A stretch of DNA of 64,000 nt from Mesostigma viride (lineage: Eukaryota > Streptophyta > Mesostigmatophyceae > Mesostigmatales > Mesostigmataceae): NCBI GenBank assembly GCA_009746045.1, contig RPFO01000312.1, forward strand, positions 1,757,639-1,821,638, in the 5' to 3' direction. How positions within the stretch are numbered: the stretch's first letter is position 1; each line of letters opens with the position of its first letter. The notes under the pieces are model-generated. The model did no database searches. It saw nothing but the letters and a program-made list of their open reading frames with translations, and had not been told where the DNA came from. Below are positions 41,980 through 53,614 of the stretch, piece after piece. The translations under genes and the position numbers were made by a program.

Positions 41980-42470
41980 AGCCATGGCAATGTAAGGCTG
42001 ATCTAATGCTGATCACGTACTTCTGTGCCATCTCATACATGCTGTTCCATTTTCCAATCGCCCATATAAACAGCTAGCTTTCTCTATCGATCCGGGGGGC
42101 TGGGCTTCAACAGTTTGCTGTCCGCACAGAGGTCCGTACACCTGGGGATTGTGGGGGCTGGTCTTGTGGCGGATGTATCGTCGGGGCCACTGATACTTCC
42201 TGGGAGGTGGATTGTGAAAAGGATGTCGTGGCTAATCAATTGCGTCGGAAGACCTCAGTCAGGTTCTTGAAAAGTAGTTTGCGCTGCATGCACTATCTGC
42301 CTTTTATGTACTCATTCAGGGGGTCCCTCGCAACCTCGACCTAGTCTGCATGATCTAGGCGAAGACGCACATGCCTTCGCCAGCATCTGCCTGCAGTCCT
42401 CGACTGGTTATTTTACTGACTCTTCTATAGACAGGACCATCCGTCGCAGCGGCGCGTCCAGGTCAACCTC

Positions 42471-43158
42471 CGCCCGCAGCCATAATGTCAAGGAGACAAA
42501 TATGGCAATATGGGAGGTGGCAGCAGAATTATAAGTGTTTCTTTACGACGCGATACATTGCATTGTTGAGTTAGCACGCAATTTATCATGTTAAAATCTG
42601 ACACGCGCCAAACCCAGTAGACATGAGATTTTAGGTCTGCAGATCGGTACGGAGGTCACATACATCCTAGAGAATCTCGATATTTGTAACTTTCGTGTAA
42701 TTATTTTTCAAATGAGATTAGCATAGTACTCTGTGGCATGCCCATGCGCATGACACGCAAGTACTTACTTACTAGCTTAGAGAAATCAGAAAAAAATGGT
42801 GCATTTTTGCGATTTTTTTTGTGACGACCGTACACAAGAATCTACCACTAAACTTTGGTGTCAGCGCGGGCCATAAAGGAGTTGGTACGGATACATCATG
42901 GTTTCTGAGCGCGCCACGTGTCACCTTGCACCCTGATTAATTACTACTATTTAATTAATTTACACGTAACGTACTGCGTCACTGGGGTTGTGGGTTAACC
43001 CTGGGTATGCCCCAAACGAGCCACGAGGTAGCCATGGCTGACGGCGGAGCTCATAACTTTCACGCTTGGGCACCAAATTCGGCCGTGAACATCACAATCG
43101 CTTTGTCTTTCTAAGACGCACATGCTGATATATTTTCCGGAAGCAATCACGCGATATT
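42471..43158. other. Spacer without gene
   Basis: AT-rich patches with 'ttaattaatt' near 42935-42960. No ORF or known repeat recognised. Confidence 0.3.
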
Positions 43159-44120
43159 ATGGCGAGCAAACGCTCCTCCGCGCAACGCAGCCTGGCGGCT
43201 GCGCTAAGCCCTGAAAATACGTCCTCAGCTTCACCCTTCGGCCCAGAAGGCGGCGGCGCCACTAGCCAAGCCCTAGTGGTCGCCCAGCCCCCCGGGCTCG
43301 CCTCGCCCGCAGCGTCGCCTGAGCCCAAGCGCAGTCGCCCTGCCGAGCCGAACCGAGACGAGTTCGACTTCGACGCCATGAGCCCGCGGCTTTTTTGACA
43401 AGATCAACCACGACAGCCTCATGGGCGATGTGTTCTTTGGAACGCACGCCTCGCTTACTGAACTGTGCACGCAGCTCTTCCACCAGGGTCGCCTCGGCGA
43501 TGCCTTCTCTAGGAAACGCCCATACGAATACATCCTCACCGCCTCTTGCCCCAAGCTGCAGATATACGCGCCCTCTTCTCCCTCCTTAATTGGACACTCC
43601 ATCGAGGAGCTCTGGCCCCCCAAGCCCTCACCACCACCTTGACCGAATCCTCCGTCCGCTCACTCCTTAATGAATGAGGCCCTCGCGCAGCACGTGGCCC
43701 CCCTCGCTGCAGATGTGGCAGAAATGGGCCGAGCACGCTGGCTGCCGAGCTCCCTCTCCTCTCCACCATCTCCACCGCCAACTCCATCCTCCTTGCCTCC
43801 TCCACCGCCACCACCCCCACCACCGACACCATCACCGCCCAGCTCCGCGACATCGACCAGCGCCTCGATCAAGGACAACGCCATCGCCATCGAGTGCCTG
43901 CAAATCACCGCAGGCCTCACCGCCCACTGAGACGGTGAAGGACATTCGGCCGCCACACAAACCAGCCCCCGCTGGCCCGGCAGGCGGTGCTCCTCCCACC
44001 CAGACCTGGCGGACATGCTCAAGCAACACACCACCTCCACCACCTCCGCCGTCATCGCACAGCTCAAGCAGCAGACGCGCTCGACCTCCGCGAGGAGGCC
44101 GAGCTCGACAAGCGCAGCCT
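43159..44120 (+). pseudogene. LINE ORF1, frameshifted
   Basis: It starts MASKRSSAQRSLAAALSPEN (43159), Ser/Pro/Ala-rich. After a shift near 43395 it reads FDKINHDSLMGDVFFGTHAS and RPYEYILTASCPKLQIYA. Later frames give EALAQHVAPLAADVAEMGRA, TAQLRDIDQRL and LADMLKQHTTSTTSAVIAQL. The order matches the minus-strand ORF1 at 33740-32820, and this copy adds a more complete N-terminus. It is cut at 44120 by the family A tail. Confidence 0.65.
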
Positions 44121-44440
44121 TAATTTATTAATTAATTAATTATCAACATCACTCCGTTGGGAGTAAATGTAGCACATATCCCTGAGAAGGGGCATATATA
44201 TGGCTTTTAATACATTCTAGGCTACTTCATGCAAGGGTGGGAATGTAAGCTACCCTTGCTCTAGGTGCCTCAAGGGCACCGGCACCACCATGCTGTCTCA
44301 GGTTCAACCCGCCTAAGGGGGCCCGGATCCTGGCACGGGGGAGTAAGATCATCATGGCTATACAAGGGCTAGGGCATGGCTTCTCGACAGAGAGCATCTC
44401 TCTGCCTAGGCATAGCATGGCTAAATTCTTAATGCAACGT
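44121..44440 (-). mobile_element. Family A retroelement 3' end with TTAA tail
   Basis: Minus-strand reading ends in 'actcccaacggagtgatg' and a short TTAA-rich tail (44121-44142). The body matches 26937-27170 ('atatgccccttctcaggg', 'gatgatct' and 'agccatgccctag' blocks). It is inserted in the LINE ORF1 region. Confidence 0.65.
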
Positions 44441-44539
44441 CCATGGGAGTCCCATTATAGGCATGGCTTGGCTAAATTCTGAAGGCAACATCCATGGGGG
44501 CCATTATGGGCGCACAGGCGCGTGGGCCACATGGTAGGC

Positions 44540-44985
44540 CTAAGCCTGACTAATGTACACTACTGGTATGGATTCTCTAGTCTGAGGTGGCAGGAGGGGG
44601 CTGCCAGGGCTTGTGGTCAACGTGGATGACCGCCCCCCTCCAGTATACCGGCTTCCCCCTTGCGCTCCAGATGCCGGAGCTGAAGGTAGGTCGGCCATAG
44701 CTCGCGTCGCCGCTGTTGCTGGGCCAGGGTCAAGTCGTCGTCCAGCGTGAAGCGAGTCTCCGAGAGCTTCTTGCGGCATTTAAGGAACGCCAGCTTGTCC
44801 GCCATGTACTTAAAGGTGAGGAGCACGGGTGCCGGGCCAGCCTTCCCCCGCGCGCGGGGGAGGCGGACAGCCGACATGTCCAGCTCACCAGTGAGTAACA
44901 TGGGGGCAAAAATGCCTCAAGAAGGCTCGTGGAGGTCTCACCTGCCGGCTGGTCGAAGTGCTTGACGATGACATTGCAGCCTTAA
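44540..44985 (-). pseudogene. LINE ORF1 C-terminal fragment
   Basis: Minus strand 44901-44617 reads LPRARGKAGPAPVLLTFKYM, ADKLAFLKCRKKLSE and DDDLTLAQQQRRRELWPTYL, the conserved C-terminal region of LINE ORF1p (Transposase_22-like). Near 44985 the strand of LINE sequence changes, the next fragment being on plus. Confidence 0.6.
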
Positions 44986-45980
44986 CGTCATCGTCAAGCA
45001 AGAACTTCGACCCGGTGGAAGGTGAGAATTCCGTGAAGCTTGCACAGGCTGGGCGTTTGAGGGAGAAATCCTTGGCCGCATGGGCATGACCAACCATGAA
45101 GAGGAGATCCGGGCCGCCGTGGAACAGCGCGCACCCATCAGCTAGTGTCCTCAAGACTTGGGCGCGCCTCAAGGACCCCCAGACCAAAGGGCTCCTCCTC
45201 TGCATGGTTTTGCGCCCACCCGCAGGTGGTTCACTGGCTCCGTGGAACTCGATCCCCCCCACTCGGTGCGGCTTGCCGCGGAGGGCCAGGACGAGCGCAT
45301 TCAGACTGCCTTGCAGCTAGGTGCTCCTCCCCGGGCGGCCGGGCCCCTAGCCTGCCAGCTCACTCAATGTGCTTTGCCACCCATGCATGTGCACAGTCCC
45401 CTGCCGCATGGGCGGGTGTGGGCTCGATCACCCGCGCCGCTCACCTCGCCCCCGCCCGGCCTTCCTTGGCTCTGTTGCTCAGGCCTGGGCGGAGATCCGC
45501 CGATTGATCCCCAGACCAGCGCCGTCAGCGCCATTCGACCCGACTTGGTCACCCCATCCCCCTTTCCCTTCAGTGCAGGCTGTGCAGGATTCTTACCTCG
45601 GCATCCAGCAGGCCTGCATGCGCCCTCGTCCGCCCGCGCCCGGCCAGGCCGTCCACCGTCGCCTGCCCCAGTCGAGCACTGGCGCCCGGCGTGTCCACGG
45701 TCGTCAGTCCTAGTGTCTTCCCTGCCTGCGTTCATGAAAAACAACAAAGCGGACCTACGCGGGTATACTACACTGTGCCGACTGGATGGGTCTGCATGCG
45801 AGCTTAAACAATCAGGGGAAGGCTTGGCTTCACTCCGTTTCCCTCATGAGGGGAGCATGGGGGCCCCATTCCTGCGCGCCCTCCCCATGAACCCTTTGTT
45901 CACGCTGGTAACTTCCGGCCCACTACGCCATCGCCCTCCGACACCAGCTGCTTTGCCCCGCAACCTCTAATCACGGCGGG
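44986..45980 (+). pseudogene. LINE ORF1/ORF2 junction remnants
   Basis: Plus-strand fragments: LNVIVK (44980), then a run with RLKDPQTKGLLLCMVLRPPA + GGSLAPWN (about 45160-45250), which looks like ORF1p. After it comes Pro/Arg-rich sequence that I cannot assign. The 270-codon frame 45158-45970 is probably not a protein. Confidence 0.35.
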
Positions 45981-45999
45981 GGCGTCCTGTGGCAGCTGC

Positions 46000-46735
46000 G
46001 GGCTTGCTCTGGATACTACTGGGACGCAGTACATCGCGTGCATGGGTGGCCAGCAGAACCGGAATCGGTTCCTCTATCTCCATACCGCTCTCCTCCAGCT
46101 AGTAGTGGTGTGTGCCATGGTTCGGTCGGTCTTTCCCCATGCACTTCCACCATCAAGTGCGAGGACGCGGATGGGGCCGCTCTCTACTTGACCCAACCAC
46201 CGCCCCGCGACAGAACCGTGCTTGTCTACGTTGTGTAGGGTTGCCACCTGCTCATCGATGTCTTCGTGGCTCGGCCGCTCTCCGGTCGCCACAACATCCT
46301 CCGGGCGGCTGTGGATGCCGGCGCTGCTGCCGCTGTGGCTGAGCGCGACAAGTTTGCCTATAGTACGGCAATGTGGGCCGCCCACCGGGTCATCCCCTTT
46401 AATTGTCCTTGAGGAGTTCCGGGGCCCGGCCTGGGCCCCAAGACGGCGGAGTTTTTCCACGAGTGCTGCCAGCGCAGTGAAGACCGCCTCGACCTCGAGG
46501 GTCGAACCGCCCCGTGGTCTGCCCGCACGCACGTGGTCCTCGTACATGTCGTGTATATTGGCGGCAGCGCCTGTCATGCACTCGCCCTCACTCGCACCTT
46601 GGCTGATGTGTTATTCCGCCGCATGCACCCGGGCCGACTTTGTCGCGACCCATGCGGTCTAGATCCCCTCCAGGCCTGGTGGGCCGGCAGCGATGTTGCT
46701 GCGTGTAGTAGTTTTGTGATGTAGTTAGTTGTATC
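46000..46735 (+). pseudogene. Retroelement C-terminal domain with nuclease-like pattern
   Basis: Plus-strand frames read CHLLIDVFVARPLSGRHNIL, AAAVAERDKFAYSTAMWAAH and, after shifts near 46400, EFFHECCQRSEDRLDLEGRT. The pattern D-V-x-V..P...A..AE.xK...Y...PF..E resembles the C-terminal domain seen downstream of RT in some algal and invertebrate non-LTR elements; D...E.xK spacing could be a PD-(D/E)xK nuclease, which is inference. The end (IGGSACHALALTRTLADVLF) is repeated in inverted orientation at 47130-47480. Confidence 0.4.
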
Positions 46736-46784
46736 TTGTGCAGCTGGCGTGATCCTTGCATGCCCGTGTCAGATTACTATTATT

Positions 46785-47000
46785 TTCTTTAGGGTTAATT
46801 CTCCATCTTTTCGGGGTTTTCCTTATGTTGCATGCCAATCTCACCTCCGTAATTTATCATTCTCAATGAATCTATATCTATAACATTAATTTCTTCAGGG
46901 TTATTCTCCCAGTTATCGGGTTTTTCCTTATGTTGCATGCCCATCTCACCTCCATACATAATCTATCATTCTCAATGAATATATATATATATATATATAA
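46785..47000. repeat. Two-copy tandem repeat (about 105 bp) ending in (AT)n
   Basis: 'ttttccttatgttgcatgcc' and 'atctcacctcc...tatcattctcaatgaat' occur at 46807-46870 and 46922-46980. An (AT)n run follows at 46980-47000. Confidence 0.8.
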
Positions 47001-47129
47001 TATTTTGAGAATGATTAAAATTTACATGAATGAGACCGGCATGTAGTTCATCAGCAAACTGCCCATGTCAATGAATAGGAAGGACCGTATACGTAAAGAA
47101 AAGAATCACCATACATGTGGCACGGCAGC

Positions 47130-47480
47130 CCCACCAAGGATCAAGCCAACACTATCGTACAACTACAACTACATGCAGCAACACCTTGATCTGTCGGCCC
47201 ACCAGGCCGGGGAAGTGACCTACACCACCTGGGTCGTGACAAAGTCGGCCGGACGCGGCGAAATAACACATCAGCCATGGTACGAGCAAGGGCGAGGGAC
47301 AGGCGCTGCCGCCTATATACGAGGACCATGTCTGGGCAGACCACGGGGCAGTCTGACCCTCGAGGTCGAGGCGGTCTTCCCACCGCTGGCAGCACTCGTA
47401 AAAACTCCACCGTCTTGGGGCGCCCATGGCGGCCCCAAAATCCTCAAGCTAGGACAAAGGAGATGACCCGGTGGGCGCCC
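47130..47480 (-). pseudogene. Second copy of the retroelement C-terminal domain fragment
   Basis: Minus strand: FYECCQRWEDRLDLEGQTAP, SYIGGSACPS and MADVLFRRVRP match the plus-strand fragment at 46430-46640. Together they form an inverted pair around 46735-47130. Confidence 0.5.
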
Positions 47481-47552
47481 ACATTGCCGTAGGAGGAGGC
47501 AAACTTGTTGCACACGGGCAATAATAACATTTGTTTGAATCTCCAGATTTCT

Positions 47553-48180
47553 GGCCTGCGCTGGTTGTCTCATTGATATAGTAACATTGCCCTAAGTGCA
47601 TTACCTGCAGGTATCTATGCACTATAGCATGTTTGCCTAGCTGTGCCAACATACCTAGTCACGTGCATCGCTCATGCACGGTATACAGCCAGCCATAGCC
47701 TTAGCTTAGTCCTTGTACAGCCATGCTACGTCCTGGCTATGACCAGATTCCTTGCCCACGCTCCCTTGCTATGCCATGCTCACATGGGTCTTATTGCACC
47801 CACAGATTGCCGGATCGTTAGCGTGTCAGTTTAGCTAGCGCGCCCGAATGCAGCTGTGGCATGCCTTAGGCATGAATGAGACTGGGGGTCTCTGCCCTTT
47901 CTCCTGTTGTGCACACACAGGGATTAAAAGCACTTCGGTGCTCCGTTACTCCCCAACAGGAGCACGAGTTTAATTAATTAATTAATTACTCTATGCACTG
48001 CATGGTCTTTCTGCTGCCGCCTCCCATTGCCATATATATCAACGTGTAGTTGTTTTGTCGTGGTATCTCTTGTTATAGTAGCGCTGGCTTTGTTTATTTT
48101 TACGTGGGTGCCTTCACTCTGATGTAAGTAATTATATTTTTTAATACTACTATGATATCAATGAGACAACCAGCGCAGGC
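47553..48180. mobile_element. Region bounded by 29-bp inverted repeats, containing a SINE-like element
   Basis: 'ctggcctgcgctggttgtct' + 'cattgatat' at 47553-47581 is inverted at 48152-48180. Inside lies a SINE-like copy (47650-47990) plus 160 bp of AT-rich sequence. The outer repeat may be a terminal inverted repeat or just two copies of a dispersed 29-mer. Confidence 0.4.
47650..47990 (+). mobile_element. SINE-like element with stem-loop and TTAA tail
   Basis: Plus-strand copy of the element at 28987-29304 (shared blocks: 'atgggtcttattgcacccac', 'gcgcgcccgaatgcagctgt', 'gcacttcggtgctccg'). It ends with 'actccccaacaggagcacga' and TTAA repeats at 47970-47988. Confidence 0.8.
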
Positions 48181-50749
48181 CAGATATTACTATGGCCATA
48201 TGCGGAGTACCTAGCTGGGCACGCTGCTGCGGATGACTGTCAGTAGAAGAGTGGGTGTACCCGGTGTAAGGACTGCCGCTGGCAGGTGCTGGCAGGCCTG
48301 CGCGTCTTCGATCAGACCAGGTCGAGATTGGGGAGCCGGGCTGAAATACATGAAAGGTAGATGCATGCAGCGCAAACTGCTTTTCAAGCACTGACCAAGT
48401 TCTTCGGACGCAAACAGCCGCCGCATCATGTTCACAATCCACCCCCAGAATGTACCAGTCGGGCCTGTCACAATACATCCGTCACAAGACCATGCAGCCC
48501 CGACAAGCCCCAGGTGTACTCGGGGCAGGGACCTTTATGTCAACAGCGAACTGTGGAAGCCCGGCCCTCGGGATAGAGAAAGCTATAGCTGTTTATGTGG
48601 GCATTGGAATGGCATGTATGAGATGGCACGTCATTAGATCAGCACACTAGCCATGGCTCACTGTGGCCACATAGCGCGCGCCTGCGCCTCAGCCTGCACC
48701 CCTAGGACTTCACCTTTATATCACATCGATCCGCTTGATGTGCGTCAGTTGCCCTCTTAAACTGATTTTTGTATTGCACCCACAGTTGGGGCTGCACCAT
48801 AATGTAGAGAGAATCCTCTGGTGGCCTGCATGCTCGCTTGTGACCATGAAACAACGAGTGTGAGCTGGTCCAGGGCGCCCTCCCTCCTCGTAATGTGTAA
48901 AGGGGTCGAAGGTTCAGGATTTATTTGGCACGTGAGCATACCGTCCGCAAGTAGATGCTCTCCCCATTGTCCATCACATGACCATGCATAGGCACCCCTG
49001 CTTGTTTTCCCTAGCCGCGGCCCTCATCAGGGGCTCTTCTGGGATGCCCTGCGCCATCATTGCGTCCAGCTGCTTGACGATCTCAGACGCAGACGGCCGC
49101 AGGGTGGCATTGTCTGCCCAAGCGGACGTAAGCAGCTGTTTGAGCTCAGTCGGCCACTTGGAGGGCAGTGTGGGCCGCCGGCCCTCCAGGGACTGCCGCA
49201 CGCCGATCTCTTCCGCAGAGAGGTAGTACCCCGCGTAGGCGCGCCGACCAGCAATCAGCTCGTAGAAGATGATGGCCCACGAGAACACGTCCACCTGGTG
49301 GCACAGGAGGGCGCGTGGGAATTGTGGAAGGGAAATGCCGGACGGGGAAACGAAGGATTGAAGGGATAGTGCACTTGGGCGCCAATGATGCGCACCTATG
49401 CAGGCTCCATACATCCCAGTAGCTTCGAGTGGAAGACCACACATGAAGGCAGCATTGTTGGGAGTCATGAATAATGAAGCCGACATTTTCACAGAACGTT
49501 TCGAAGTTCCCGCCAGGGTGAGTGTGCCACAGCATATGCACCACATGTTTTGGATCGATTAGGGTCTTCCAGGCGAGGCAACAGAGCTCATCCTACATTC
49601 CTCAAACGGGAAAGGGGCACACCTCAGTAACCACATCATAGGATCGAAAATGGCACCGCCCATAAGGTCAAGTATGGCGCGATACCGAGGGAACGCCTGC
49701 TTGGCATCATCCAAGCGCGATGCCTCCTGTATAGAAGTCAGCAGGCAGATAGCACGGCTCTACATGCATATGGGAGCACACTAGGGGTGTAAGTCAAGCT
49801 CCCCTGAAGGCACAGCTTCCTTGTGCGAGATGAATGCCATGCAGGGCGCCTGGCTATGGCATGCGGCAAAAGGCAACAACATCCCTGTCCCTGGCCTTGT
49901 GCCCTTGCCCGAGTGCTATGCACTGTCGCAGCACGACTGCCCTCGTGGTCGAAGCTAGTCCTCCATAGCCACCATTACAAGCACAGCCATGCGATGGTAT
50001 TCTGCGCTGGTGTGTGGCCCAACGCTCCACATTGCGCTTGGGTAGCACAGGACCGTCAAATCCACCGTCCAGCCACCACAGATCCTACATACAGTGACCA
50101 CATTAATGGCAGTAGCAATCCAAGCGGTATGCCCGCCCACTACAGTGACCCCACCTGCCCACCATGTACCACTACAGTGACCCCACCGTGTCCCACTACA
50201 GTGACCCCACCTTGACCCCGTATTGCTCATGGCGGAATATCTCGGGAGCCATGTACGCGTACGATCCCGCCTCCCCTGTCAGCACATCCGCCTTGTCGGA
50301 GCTGAGTCTGCAGGGGGTAATCAGGGGGGCGATCACCCACATGCGCGGTGCCAGGTACAAGCAGCTGTGTCAAGTTAGTCAGTACAAGTGGTCTGTAGTA
50401 GTCTGTACCAGTAGGAGGATGGAATGGCAGGCCGCTGGTCTTCCCTTATGCAAGGGAGATCCGTGCCCTCCCCTGCACCAATGGTAATGAGCCGCAAACA
50501 ATCTGGAGACATGTCGTCGGAGCCCCCCCATCGCAGCAGGATGAGAAAACCAGTCACCATGCGCCGTGTGGGATACCGCTCCATCCAGCTGTCAAAGAAG
50601 AAAAGACCGGCCCCCTTGCCCGACGGATGGTGAAGGGAGTAAACAAGCAGACCCTTGAGCTTGCGCTATCATCCATTTCCCCTTGCCCACAACGGCGGGC
50701 ACACGGCTGGGCACAGGTACCCTGGGAAAGCGGTGCCATCACCCAACCT

Positions 50750-50903
50750 CGCATGCTGCCACCCACCTGTGTGAGAATATCTGACGGAGCATGTCGCGGC
50801 TGCCATCCAGCGACCAACTGCTTGGCCGGAAGCTCCTCTCGCTGGGCACAGGTACCCTGGGAAAGCGGTGCCATCACCCAACCTCGCATGCTGCCACACA
50901 CCT
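50750..50903 (-). repeat. Duplicate of exon 3 end plus donor and start of intron 3
   Basis: 'acaggtaccctgggaaagcg' + 'gtgccatcacccaacctcgc' occurs at 50715 and 50849. Between them (50784-50845) is a second copy of the last 70 bp of exon 3 (SWSLDGSRDM on the minus strand) with its donor. It looks like the first step of the expansion that made the 44-bp array. Confidence 0.75.
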
Positions 50904-52253
50904 GCGTGAGAATATCTTATGGAGCATGTTGCGTCAAAACATCACCTGCGTGAGAATATCTTATGGAGCATGTTGCGTCAAAACATCACCTGCGTGAGAA
51001 TATCTTACGGAGCACGTTGCGTCAAAACATCACCTGTGTGAGAATATCTTATGGAGCATGTTGCGTCAAAACATCACCTGTGTGAGAATATCTTATGGAG
51101 CATGTTGCGTCAAAACATCACCTGTGTGAGAATATCTTACGGAGCATGTTGCGTCAAAACATCACCTGTGTGAGAATATCTTATGGAGCACGTTGCGTCA
51201 AAACATCACCTGCGTGAGAATATCTTATGGAGCACGTTGCGTCAAAACATCACCTGTGTGAGAATATCTTATGGAGCATGTTGCGTCAAAACATCACCTG
51301 CGTGAGAATATCTTATGGAGCACGTTGCGTCAAAACATCACCTGTGTGAGAATATCTTATGGAGCACGTTGCGTCAAAACATCACCTGCGTGAGAATATC
51401 TTATGGAGCACGTTGCGTCAAAACATCACCTGTGTGAGAATATCTTATGGAGCATGTTGCGTCAAAACATCACCTGCGTGAGAATATCTTATGGAGCATG
51501 TTGCGTCAAAACATCACCTGCGTGAGAATATCTTATGGAGCATGTTGCGTCAAAACATCACCTGCGTGAGAATATCTTATGGAGCACGTTGCGTCAAAAC
51601 ATCACCTGCGTGAGAATATCTTATGGAGCATGTTGCGTCAAAACATCACCTGTGTGAGAATATCTTACGGAGCACGTTGCGTCAAAACATCACCTGTGTG
51701 AGAATATCTTATGGAGCACGTTGCGTCAAAACATCACCTGTGTGAGAATATCTTATGGAGCACGTTGCGTCAAAACATCACCTGTGTGAGAATATCTTAT
51801 GGAGCATGTTGCGTCAAAACATCACCTGCGTGAGAATATCTTATGGAGCACGTTGCGTCAAAACATCACCTGTGTGAGAATATCTTACGGAGCACGTTGC
51901 GTCAAAACATCACCTGTGTGAGAATATCTTATGGAGCATGTTGCGTCAAAACATCACCTGCGTGAGAATATCTTATGGAGCATGTTGCGTCAAAACATCA
52001 CCTGCGTGAGAATATCTTATGGAGCACGTTGCGTCAAAACATCACCTGTGTGAGAATATCTTATGGAGCATGTTGCGTCAAAACATCACCTGCGTGAGAA
52101 TATCTTATGGAGCACGTTGCGTCAAAACATCACCTGTGTGAGAATATCTTATGGAGCATGTTGCGTCAAAACATCACCTGTGTGAGAATATCTTATGGAG
52201 CACGTTGCGTCAAAATCTCACCTGTGTGAGAATATCTTATGGAGCATGTTGCG
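50904..52253 (-). repeat. 44-bp minisatellite, 31 copies, made of exon-3 end and splice donor
   Basis: The start of the unit recurs every 44 bp from 50904 to 52224, exactly 30 intervals with no indel. On the minus strand each unit reads 'atgctccataagatattctc' + 'acacag|gtgatgttttgacg': the last codons of exon 3, its junction and a GTGATG donor. The last unit (52224-52253) is the real exon 3 end, with donor GTGAGA. Variation is limited to C/T at three or four positions. Confidence 0.95.
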
Positions 52254-52616
52254 GCTGCCATCCAGCGACCACCTTCTGCTCGGCGGGATGCTCCTTTCGC
52301 TGGGCTCCGGGACGGCGAGGCCTGGGAGACCCTGCCCCCTGGGAGAACCGCTGCCCATGGAGTTGCTGAAGCTGGCGTCACCACCAGGGACATGGCTGGG
52401 TGGTCCGCTGTGGCGGCTTGCGTGCCCGGTGTTGGTGAAGAAGCTTTTCGCGAGCGCACGACGCTCCAGCGCGCGGTGAACCAGCTTGCCCAGGCCAAAG
52501 TCGGTGATCTTGGCCACACCCTCGGCGTCGATCAAAATGTTCTGCGCCGCATGCATAAGCGGGTGGGCGCGAGCGATGTGCCGCACGGGTGCGTGAGTGT
52601 AGGTGGATGGGAGGGT

Positions 52617-52860
52617 GGTCAGGTGGGCGAGCAAATGGTCAGGTGGTCAGGTGGTCAGGTGGTCAGGTGGTCAGGTGGTCAGGTGGTCAGGTGGTCAGGT
52701 GGTCAGGCGGTCATGCAGGTGCCTCCCTCCCTCCCTCCCTCTCTCCCTCCCTCCCTCCCTCGATCCCTCCCTCCCTCCCTCCCTCCCTCCCTCCCTCCCT
52801 CCCTCCCTCCCTCCCTCCCTCCCTCCCTCCCTCCCTCCCTCCCTCCCTCCCTCCCTCCCT
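52617..52860. repeat. (TGGTCAGG)n and (CCCT)n tracts in intron between exons 1 and 3
   Basis: About nine 8-bp units (52641-52710) are followed by (CCCT)n to 52860. The right end of (CCCT)n is the breakpoint where exon 2 was lost. The corresponding purine tract in the other copy is at 39067-39358. Confidence 0.9.
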
Positions 52861-52986
52861 TCACGAATGGCACTGCCCTCTAACGGGGCACATGCCAGGT
52901 GGCGTGCAAGCATGTCTGCGTGTTGCGATACATACAACACCGCCAGATGCCAGTCCTGCATTGACCCTATCCCATCCTCCATTGTG

Positions 52987-53614
52987 TACTTCCTCCTCCT
53001 TGTCTGCAGCAAGTATGATTGCAGGTGGGGACCTTCCCTCCATGAGAGCTGGCCTAGTAGTTGCCAAGCCGTGGTGCTCTCTCGTGCATGGATGCCGGCT
53101 TGCTACAAACACAGGATGTGGGTTGTCGTGGCCCCCAACAGACGTGTACTTCCTCCTCCTTGTCTGCAGCAAGTATGATTGCAGGTGGGGACCTTCCCTC
53201 CATGAGAGCTGGCCTAGTAGTTGCCAAGCCGTGGTGCTCTCTAGTGCATGGATGCCTTGCTACAAACTCAGGATGTGGGTTGTCGTGGCCCCCAACAGAC
53301 GTGTACTTCCTCCTCCTTGTCTGCAGCAAGTATGATTGCAGGTGGGGACCTTCCCTCCATGAGAGCTGGCCTAGTAGTTGCCAAGCCGTGGTGCTCACTA
53401 GTGCATGGATGCCTTGCTACAAACACAGGATGTGGGTTGTCGTGGCCCCCAACAGACGTGAACTTCCTCCTCCTTATCTGCAGCAAGTATGATTGCAGGT
53501 GGGGACCTTCCCTCCATGAGAGCTGGCCTAGTAGTTGCCAAGCCGTGGTGCTCTCTCGTGCATGGATGCCTTGCTACAAACACAGGATGTGGGGCTGCCA
53601 CCTGCACTGGGTTG
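52987..53614. repeat. Four tandem copies of a 157-160-bp intron-1 unit
   Basis: Copies begin at 52987, 53147, 53304 and 53461 ('tacttcctcctccttgtctg'). The other kinase copy has a single unit (about 37860-38010). Expansion is therefore specific to this arm. Confidence 0.9.

Larger units (their letters stand above)
36491..42470 (+). repeat. Left arm of large inverted duplication
   Basis: This arm matches 55010-48215 in reverse. Shared blocks include the upstream region ('ccagctctggcgggcatg' near 36530 and 54960), all kinase exons but exon 2, introns, and about 800 bp of 3' flank to near 42470. Exons are nearly the same in both arms; introns differ by repeat expansions and deletions. The orientation is tail to tail. 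Confidence 0.85.

Noticed and set aside
45158-45970. 270-codon plus-strand ORF
   Set aside because: Arg/Pro-rich, no domain; it lies across LINE remnants read in another frame.
50904-52253. CRISPR-like array
   Set aside because: Units are contiguous with no unique spacers, the genome is eukaryotic, and the unit is derived from a kinase exon boundary.
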